Source of the DNA: Pseudomonadota bacterium
GTDB lineage: Bacteria; Pseudomonadota; Gammaproteobacteria; GCA-001735895
Assembly: GCA_022566015.1 (NCBI GenBank)
Contig: JADFJT010000010.1
Location: forward strand, 1 to 41,222
Direction: 5' to 3'
DNA length: 41,222 nucleotides
Shown here: positions 35,415-41,222 of the stretch, piece after piece
How the letters are laid out: each line of letters begins with the position of its first letter
How positions within the stretch are numbered: position 1 is the stretch's first letter
Made by a program: the position numbers and the translations under genes
The notes under the pieces: generated by a model
What the model saw: the letters and a program-made list of their open reading frames with translations, nothing else
Told to the model about the DNA's origin: nothing
Databases searched by the model: none

Positions 35415-38219
35415 TCATATTTCAAACGCATCGGTCACCAATCTGGATTCCTGTTCCAGGTGCAAACTCATATAACCAACTGCAGAAGATGCGGATGAAA
35501 TACGACCCGTATACTCGACCAATAACGGCGCAAAAGTTTCATTCATACGACTTTTGTATTCTCTCCACGGACCCTGATTGCGAGGTTCGTCCTGGCACCA
35601 GACCACCCTTTCCAGATTAGGATATTGATCACGAATTTTAGCCACGTCGACTCGCGGGAATGGATAGAGTTGTTCGAGCCGAACGATTGCCGTAGTGGAA
35701 TCGTATTTTTGCTGACGTACTTCGTGCAATTTGTAATAAATTTTTCCACAGCAAAGAATCAACCGCCTGACCTTCTTATCATCAATATCGTCTGTTTCCG
35801 GAATAACCTTTTGAAACTCTCCTTCGCTAAACGAGCCAATAGGCGATACTGCCTCCTCGTGGCGCAGCAAGCTTTTGGGGCTCATCACGATTAATGGTTT
35901 CCTGAATCCACAGTTCATCTGACTTCGTAATAAATGAAAAATCTGAGAAGGCAAGGTTGGTAGTACGACGCGCATGTTATGCTGCGCGCACAATTGCAAA
36001 TAACGTTCAAGCCGGGCTGACGAATGTTCGGGTCCCTGCCCTTCGTATCCATGCGGTAACAGCATTACCAAATTACTTAATCGACCCCATTTTATTTCAC
36101 CAGAACTGATAAACTGATCGATTACCACCTGGGCTCCATTGGCGAAGTCACCAAACTGGGCTTCCCAGATAACTAGCGTATTGGGATCGGTCGACGAATA
36201 TCCATATTCAAAGCCGAGTACCGCTTCTTCTGAAAGAAATGAATTAATCACTTCGAATCGGGGCTGATCTTCGCTCAAATGCTTCAGTGGCTTGTAAACA
36301 TCTCCATTGTCCTGATTGTGTAAGGCAGCATGCCGATGGAAAAATGTGCCTCGCTCACAATCCTGACCCGACAATCGTACCGAGTAATTCTCATCTAACA
36401 GGCAGGCATAAGCCAGATTTTCAGCAAATCCCCAGTCACAGGAAATCTCTCCATCGAGCATCCTCTGTCGATTATCCATGATTTTTTTAACCCGGGAGTG
36501 CAGTTTAAAACCATCCGGCAAAGTTAATATTTGCTTGCCGAGTCTTTGTACTGTATCGGCACTGACCTGGGTATTTTCAGTGACATTAATATCGCCTGCC
36601 TCCAGTCCTGCCCAGTCTCGTGCGGAAAGCTGTTCGAGGCCTGATATAACATTCAGCGCCACACCACCGCCCTGGTCGATTGCTTTGCGATAATCACTAA
36701 TCATCTGTTCTACCGTTTCGTGGGTGGTGAAACCCTGATCGATCAGGCGTTGCGAATGCAATTCGACCAGCCTGGGATGTTTTCGGATAGCTTCGTACAT
36801 CATCGGTTGAGTGACCGCCGGTTCGTCCGCTTCATTGTGACCGTAGCGACGATAGCAAACCATGTCGATCACAACATCCTGCTCAAAAGTTTCGCGAAAA
36901 TCGACTGCGATTTCGGCAATGAATACACAGGCTTCCGGATCATCTCCATTGACATGGAAGATAGGCGCCTGAACCATACGAGCGATTTCAGTACAATATA
37001 GTGTCGAACGAACGTCTCTTGGATTACTGGTGGTGAAACCAATCTGGTTATTCACGATAATATGTATGGTGCCGCCGGTTTTGTACCCCCTTGTCTTGCA
37101 CATACTAAAAGTTTCCATCACCACGCCTTGCCCTGCAAACGCCGCATCCCCGTGAATCAGAACCGGCAAAACGTCTTTCGTAGTACGGTCTTTAAAACGT
37201 CGTTGCCTTGCTCTCACCGAACCTTCTACTACCGGGTCGACAATCTCGAGATGAGATGGGTTGAACGCTAGCGCGAGATGCATCGGGCCCGTATCGGTAT
37301 AGATATCGGAGGAAAAACCCTGGTGATATTTGACATCGTGATTGTAGCGTTCGTCTAGATCAGCCGTGCCTTCGAATTCTTCGAACAGGTCTTGGGGCAT
37401 CTTGCCGAATATATTGGTCAATACATTCAATCGACCCCGATGCGCCATACCGATTACCACTTCGTGGGTTCCGGTGTTACCTGCCTGTTGAATCACCCGA
37501 TCGATAAGCGGTATCAGTGATTCCGCTCCTTCCAGCGAAAACCGTTTTTGCCCAATATACCGAGTGTGTAGATACTTTTCTAAATTCTCGGCAGCAATAA
37601 TTCGATCCAGTACACGGTTCTTGCGTCCTTCTCTAAAATTAGGCGTTGAAAGAGATGTTTCGAGTTTTTCCTGAATCCAGCGCTTTTGCACCAGATCCTC
37701 TATGTACATGTATTCCGAAGCCAATGTGCCACAGTAAGTTTTTTCCAGCCTTTCGATGATCTCTCGCAGCGGTATTTTATCGGCGCCGAACATTGATCCA
37801 GTATCGAAAACGGTATTCAGATCAGTTTCGCCAAGTTTATGCCCTTCCAGGGTCAAATCTCGAATAATTTCTTTTTTGATTAACTTGAGGGGATCAAGAT
37901 CAGCTTTTTGGTGACCTTTAAAACGGTAAGCATTGATCAGTTGCAATACCGCTACCTGCTTGGTCTGATGTTCCTGTGACAAAATGTCGGCGATAGCGTT
38001 GGCAGACTTCCCGTTCATCGCCGCGATTTTCATCTGCGCCTGAATTGCCAGGTGATCATGATCGGGGGCAAGGCCACCATTTGTTAATTCAGAAAACCAC
38101 TCGCGCCAGTTTTCATCTACATCGTTCTCATTTTGCAAATATTTGCCGTACAACTCTTCGATGAACACAGCGTTACTTCCAAAGAGGTAACTGTCCTGCT
38201 GCATCTCTTTCATGCTCAT
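35415..38219 (-). CDS. sucA: 2-oxoglutarate dehydrogenase E1 component
   Basis: About 934 residues (E. coli 933), thiamine diphosphate-dependent. The E1 features are present: the N-terminal E2-binding helix (YLFGSNAVFIEELYGKYLQ), HRGRLNVL in the active-site region, LIHGDAAFAGQGVVMETFSM with the ThDP/Mg site, IVNNQIGFTT, CYRRYGHNEADEPAVTQP, and the C-terminal MLLPHGYEGQGPEHSSARLE. It decarboxylates 2-oxoglutarate and passes the succinyl group to SucB. I place the start at ATG 38219-38217, preceded by GGGAAG; an upstream TTG at 38237 would add six residues. The start region is separated from divergent ettA by 440 bases. Confidence 0.96.
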   Translation of the reverse strand: MSMKEMQQDSYLFGSNAVFIEELYGKYLQNENDVDENWREWFSELTNGGLAPDHDHLAIQAQMKIAAMNGKSANAIADILSQEHQTKQVAVLQLINAYRFKGHQKADLDPLKLIKKEIIRDLTLEGHKLGETDLNTVFDTGSMFGADKIPLREIIERLEKTYCGTLASEYMYIEDLVQKRWIQEKLETSLSTPNFREGRKNRVLDRIIAAENLEKYLHTRYIGQKRFSLEGAESLIPLIDRVIQQAGNTGTHEVVIGMAHRGRLNVLTNIFGKMPQDLFEEFEGTADLDERYNHDVKYHQGFSSDIYTDTGPMHLALAFNPSHLEIVDPVVEGSVRARQRRFKDRTTKDVLPVLIHGDAAFAGQGVVMETFSMCKTRGYKTGGTIHIIVNNQIGFTTSNPRDVRSTLYCTEIARMVQAPIFHVNGDDPEACVFIAEIAVDFRETFEQDVVIDMVCYRRYGHNEADEPAVTQPMMYEAIRKHPRLVELHSQRLIDQGFTTHETVEQMISDYRKAIDQGGGVALNVISGLEQLSARDWAGLEAGDINVTENTQVSADTVQRLGKQILTLPDGFKLHSRVKKIMDNRQRMLDGEISCDWGFAENLAYACLLDENYSVRLSGQDCERGTFFHRHAALHNQDNGDVYKPLKHLSEDQPRFEVINSFLSEEAVLGFEYGYSSTDPNTLVIWEAQFGDFANGAQVVIDQFISSGEIKWGRLSNLVMLLPHGYEGQGPEHSSARLERYLQLCAQHNMRVVLPTLPSQIFHLLRSQMNCGFRKPLIVMSPKSLLRHEEAVSPIGSFSEGEFQKVIPETDDIDDKKVRRLILCCGKIYYKLHEVRQQKYDSTTAIVRLEQLYPFPRVDVAKIRDQYPNLERVVWCQDEPRNQGPWREYKSRMNETFAPLLVEYTGRISSASSAVGYMSLHLEQESRLVTDAFEI

Positions 38220-38659
38220 TGCTGCGCTTCCCGCCAACTTTGTGGCCAGCTAATTGTTTACGAAAACTCGGCAAAAAGCAGAGTTTTCCGCGGCACATGG
38301 GCAAGCATAGGCTCCCCGGCTATTGCTCCTGCACTACGCTAAGTAATTTACATCCTGTAACGATACGAAACCTGTAAACGCCCCTTCCTTTGTTGCCCTC
38401 GTGCCGACATTTTCAATAACTGCTAAGTTATGGAAAATGCGAGATAAATAAAAATCACATTTATTTATTTATCGTATTCTGCTAAATCTTATGGACGATT
38501 TATGCAAAACTTCCTTTACTATTATTTTATGCACATAATAGCGTATGTTTCAGCTTTAGCTATGTACATTTTTACTAACTTTCTATCGCTCCCTTAATCG
38601 ACTAAATACAGTTGACCTTAAATTTATAAGGTTTAGAAAGCACCCCCGGATTTAATTGA
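38220..38659. other. Divergent intergenic region between sucA and ettA
   Basis: A gene-free, AT-rich stretch with four inverted repeats. AAAACTC/GAGTTTT is at 38263-38269 and 38281-38287. A 13-bp pair with one mismatch is at 38408-38420 and 38427-38439. GATAAATAAA/TTTATTTATC is at 38443-38452 and 38464-38473. CCTTA/TAAGG is at 38616-38620 and 38627-38631. They may be operators or transcript hairpins controlling sucAB. No RNA gene or small ORF stands out, and I cannot place either promoter confidently. Confidence 0.55.
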
Positions 38660-40333
38660 ATGGCTCAATATATTTTTACCATGAATGGTGTGGGCAAGAC
38701 CGTGCCACCACAAACTGAAATACTGAAAGATATTTCGCTTAATTTTTTTCCTGGAGCAAAAATCGGGGTACTCGGCTACAACGGTGCAGGCAAATCGACC
38801 CTGTTACGCATTATGGCAGGCATCGACAAAGAATATACCGGTGAAGCACGACCACAAGCGGGTATCAACATTGGGTTTCTGGCGCAAGAGCCAGAACTTG
38901 ACAATACGCTTGATGTTCGGGGCAATGTCGAGTTAGGCGTTGCCGAAACAAAAGCTTTGCTCGATCAGTTTAATGAGGTGTCGATGAAATTCAGCGAATC
39001 CATGACTGATGACGAGATGAACGAACTGCTCGCGGTGCAGGCTGTCATACAGGAAAAAATAGATCACGTTGGCGCTTGGGAACTTGATCGAAAACTTGAA
39101 ATTGCAGCCGATGCATTGCGACTTCCTCCCTGGGATGCAACGGTCAAAAATTTATCGGGTGGTGAAAAACGTCGAGTAGCACTTTGCAAGCTGCTGGTAT
39201 CTAATCCGGATATGTTGATTCTTGACGAACCCACCAACCACCTCGACGCCGAGTCGGTCGCCTGGCTGGAGAGATTCCTGCAAGATTTCCCAGGTACCGT
39301 GATAGCCGTTACCCACGATCGCTATTTTCTCGATAATGTCGCTGGCTGGATCCTCGAACTCGACCGTGGTCATGGCATACCCTGGCAGGGCAATTACTCA
39401 TCGTGGCTGGATCAAAAACAAAAACGCCTGGAGCATGAAGATCGCGCAGAGAAAGCTCGCCTGAAATCAATCAAGGCGGAACTCGAATGGGTCAATTCAA
39501 ACCCGAAGGCTCGCCAGTCTAAAAGCAAGGCCCGGTTAAAACGTTTCGAAGAATTGTCATCAGCCGATTATCAAAAACGATCCGAAACTCATGAATTATA
39601 TATACCGCCCGGCCCGAGGCTAGGCGATGTGGTAGTTGAAATCGAACAAGGTCGAAAATCGTATGGAGACAAACTGCTGTTCCAGGACCTGGAGTTCAAA
39701 CTGCCACGAGGAGGAATTGTGGGTGTCGTAGGGCCTAATGGCGCCGGCAAGTCAACGCTGTTTAAAATTATATTAGGCGATGAATCATTGGACGAAGGGT
39801 CGATAAAAATAGGCGAAACGGTCCGAATTGCTCACGTCGATCAATCACGTGATGATCTCAATGGCGATAACACGGTGTGGCAGGAATTGTCCGACGGACT
39901 TGATACTATAATTGTCGGCAGTTACCAAATTCCATCGCGCGCCTACGTATCCAGATTTAATTTTCGGGGGGCCGCCCAACAAAAACTGGTTAAAGACCTG
40001 TCGGGCGGGGAACGTAACCGACTGCATCTGGCCAAGCTGCTAAAAAGTGGCGGTAATTTATTATTGCTAGACGAGCCTACTAATGACCTGGATGTCGAGA
40101 CGTTACGTGCGCTAGAAGATGCGATACTCGCTTTTCCCGGCTGCGTCGTAGTGATATCACATGATCGCTGGTTTCTCGATCGGATTGCCACCCACATACT
40201 CGCTTTCGAAGGCGATAGTCAGGTGTATTCTTATGAAGGAAATTATTCCGAGTACGATGCTCACCGCAAGCAGCGATTGGGGCAGGATGCCATCCAGCCG
40301 CACCGAATAAAATACAAGAAGCTGGATACATGA
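38660..40333 (+). CDS. ettA: Energy-dependent translational throttle protein EttA (ABC-F)
   Basis: A 557-residue ABC-F ATPase without membrane segments (E. coli EttA 555). The first ATPase domain has Walker [10 protein letters not shown] (39-47), signature [12 protein letters not shown] and Walker [16 protein letters not shown]. The linker that contacts the P-site tRNA follows, including [20 protein letters not shown]. The second domain has [22 protein letters not shown] and [15 protein letters not shown]. EttA binds the ribosomal E site and gates the first elongation steps according to ATP/ADP ratio. The stop codon overlaps the start of the next gene as ATGA, indicating translational coupling. 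Confidence 0.97.
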   Translation: MAQYIFTMNGVGKTVPPQTEILKDISLNFFPGAKIGVLGYNGAGKSTLLRIMAGIDKEYTGEARPQAGINIGFLAQEPELDNTLDVRGNVELGVAETKALLDQFNEVSMKFSESMTDDEMNELLAVQAVIQEKIDHVGAWELDRKLEIAADALRLPPWDATVKNLSGGEKRRVALCKLLVSNPDMLILDEPTNHLDAESVAWLERFLQDFPGTVIAVTHDRYFLDNVAGWILELDRGHGIPWQGNYSSWLDQKQKRLEHEDRAEKARLKSIKAELEWVNSNPKARQSKSKARLKRFEELSSADYQKRSETHELYIPPGPRLGDVVVEIEQGRKSYGDKLLFQDLEFKLPRGGIVGVVGPNGAGKSTLFKIILGDESLDEGSIKIGETVRIAHVDQSRDDLNGDNTVWQELSDGLDTIIVGSYQIPSRAYVSRFNFRGAAQQKLVKDLSGGERNRLHLAKLLKSGGNLLLLDEPTNDLDVETLRALEDAILAFPGCVVVISHDRWFLDRIATHILAFEGDSQVYSYEGNYSEYDAHRKQRLGQDAIQPHRIKYKKLDT

Positions 40334-41178
40334 ACCTGACTGAATTCGACAGGCTATTCACACGCTTAAACGAGTTGATCGACCGCGTTGAATTACTTTT
40401 ACCCGCGAATCGAAACAGTGAAACTGATACTTCCTACCATGCTTATCGTTGGAGCCACGATAAACTCGAAGGAATTTCGAATTTTGATCAGGTTGAGAAA
40501 ACAACGCTACTACACATAGAGCGCCAGAAAAAATTACTGACCATAAATACGACCCAGTTTTTAAACGGCAAGCCTGCCAATAATGCCTTACTCTGGGGTG
40601 CCCGCGGTACGGGCAAATCATCGCTTATCAAGGCACAGTTAACCGAGTTTTTAAAACAGGGTTTATGCATTGTCGAGGTGCCCAAATCGGAGACCAGCCA
40701 CTTATTCGAAATTATTCGAACCATCAGTTCAGATGGCCGAAAATTTATTATTTACCTCGACGATCTTTCGTTCGAGTCCAGCGACAATTCGTATAAGGCA
40801 CTTAAAGCCTGTCTCGAAGGTTCATTGCAGGCTCAGCCAGATAATTTATTGATCTACGCAACTTCAAACAGACGACACCTGATGCCTGAAACAATGAAAG
40901 ATAATCTGGACAGCACCATGGCCGAGGGTCAATTGCACCCGAGTGACGGTATCGAGGAGAAGGTTTCGCTGTCGGATCGCTTTGGCTTATGGTTATCCTT
41001 TCACCCTTTCACGCAAGACCAATACCTGGACGTGGTAGAGCAAACACTACGCGCGCGCAAACTGGAGATGGCTGAAGAGGCACGCATCGAGGCACTACGT
41101 TATGCCACTGCACGTGGTTCGCGGAGCGGACGTATCGCATTTCAGTTTGCCGCCTACTGGATGAGTCTGAAAAACTAA
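40330..41178 (+). CDS. DUF815-family AAA-type ATPase
   Basis: A 282-residue P-loop ATPase of the DUF815 family. The N-terminal 80 residues are helical, Walker A lies in [12 protein letters not shown] (89-100), Walker B in [11 protein letters not shown], and a sensor-like [15 protein letters not shown] follows. The C-terminal part contains [20 protein letters not shown] and ends in a small helical lid ([17 protein letters not shown]). Substrates of this family are not established. The ATG overlaps the ettA stop (ATGA), so the ribosomes that finish ettA probably re-initiate here. After its stop, the last 44 bases of the window hold nothing I can identify. Confidence 0.88.
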   Translation: MNLTEFDRLFTRLNELIDRVELLLPANRNSETDTSYHAYRWSHDKLEGISNFDQVEKTTLLHIERQKKLLTINTTQFLNGKPANNALLWGARGTGKSSLIKAQLTEFLKQGLCIVEVPKSETSHLFEIIRTISSDGRKFIIYLDDLSFESSDNSYKALKACLEGSLQAQPDNLLIYATSNRRHLMPETMKDNLDSTMAEGQLHPSDGIEEKVSLSDRFGLWLSFHPFTQDQYLDVVEQTLRARKLEMAEEARIEALRYATARGSRSGRIAFQFAAYWMSLKN

Positions 41179-41222
41179 ATCGAATGTGTTCAAAAGAATT
41201 TTCTTATACCCCTTCGCTTCCA

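Noticed and set aside
38354-38377. CCTGTAA direct repeat 17 bases apart upstream of sucA
   Set aside because: Seven-base direct repeats are common by chance and no third copy or known regulator pattern is seen.

Overview
The window is a stretch of ordinary chromosome from a gammaproteobacterium, probably environmental, with moderate GC by eye (not counted). The evidence is the gene set and gene order: zapE, a PiT phosphate transporter with its DUF47 partner, prfB-lysS, recJ beside an RpfE-type gene, pepN, ndk, guaC, mnmH, rlmKL, sucAB and ettA. I see no rRNA, tRNA, CRISPR array, prophage or intact insertion sequence. Genus cannot be named from this sequence alone.

Layout. 1-3346: the 3' part of an EEP-fold hydrolase converging on zapE, then a small unknown gene and a YugP-like membrane zinc peptidase. 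3528-9909: a run of plus-strand genes (glycerophosphodiester phosphodiesterase, HDOD signalling protein, CvfB-like S1 protein, SDR oxidoreductase, a decayed LysE-family exporter with three frame breaks, DUF47 protein, PiT transporter). 9918-15412: minus-strand genes (dimeric-type dUTPase, SLC13/TrkA-C permease, lysS, prfB with its programmed +1 frameshift). 15631-16377: a conserved coiled-coil protein. 16418-23014: a minus-strand group pepN > rpfE-like > recJ > type III PLP decarboxylase, with very short gaps between the first three. 23198-25911: ndk, a tandem-CBS protein and guaC, with a region rich in inverted repeats before guaC. 25920-31521: rlmKL overlapping mnmH, then a VTT-membrane-domain/flavin disulfide oxidoreductase fusion. 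31873-34017: a DUF1631 protein. 34096-38219: sucA-sucB, without an adjacent lpd. 38660-41178: ettA overlapping a DUF815 AAA ATPase.

How the genes work together. Several are translation-related: lysS, prfB, ettA, rlmKL, mnmH and the CvfB-like protein. Nucleotide metabolism is represented by dUTPase, ndk and guaC, with the CBS protein as a possible nucleotide sensor. Central carbon metabolism is represented by the E1 and E2 subunits of 2-oxoglutarate dehydrogenase, and phosphate uptake by the PiT/DUF47 pair.

Most genes belong to known families, and I do not find a clear new multi-gene system. The most promising undescribed element is the 313-base stretch between the CBS gene and guaC. It holds several complementary arms, two of which cross, a hairpin that engages the guaC ribosome-binding site, and a four-codon mini-ORF that overlaps the guaC start. 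Other points to check are the ATGA coupling of ettA to the DUF815 ATPase, the in-frame tandem repeat in the SucB linker, the Tyr replacing the catalytic His in the VTT-oxidoreductase, and the decayed LysE gene.
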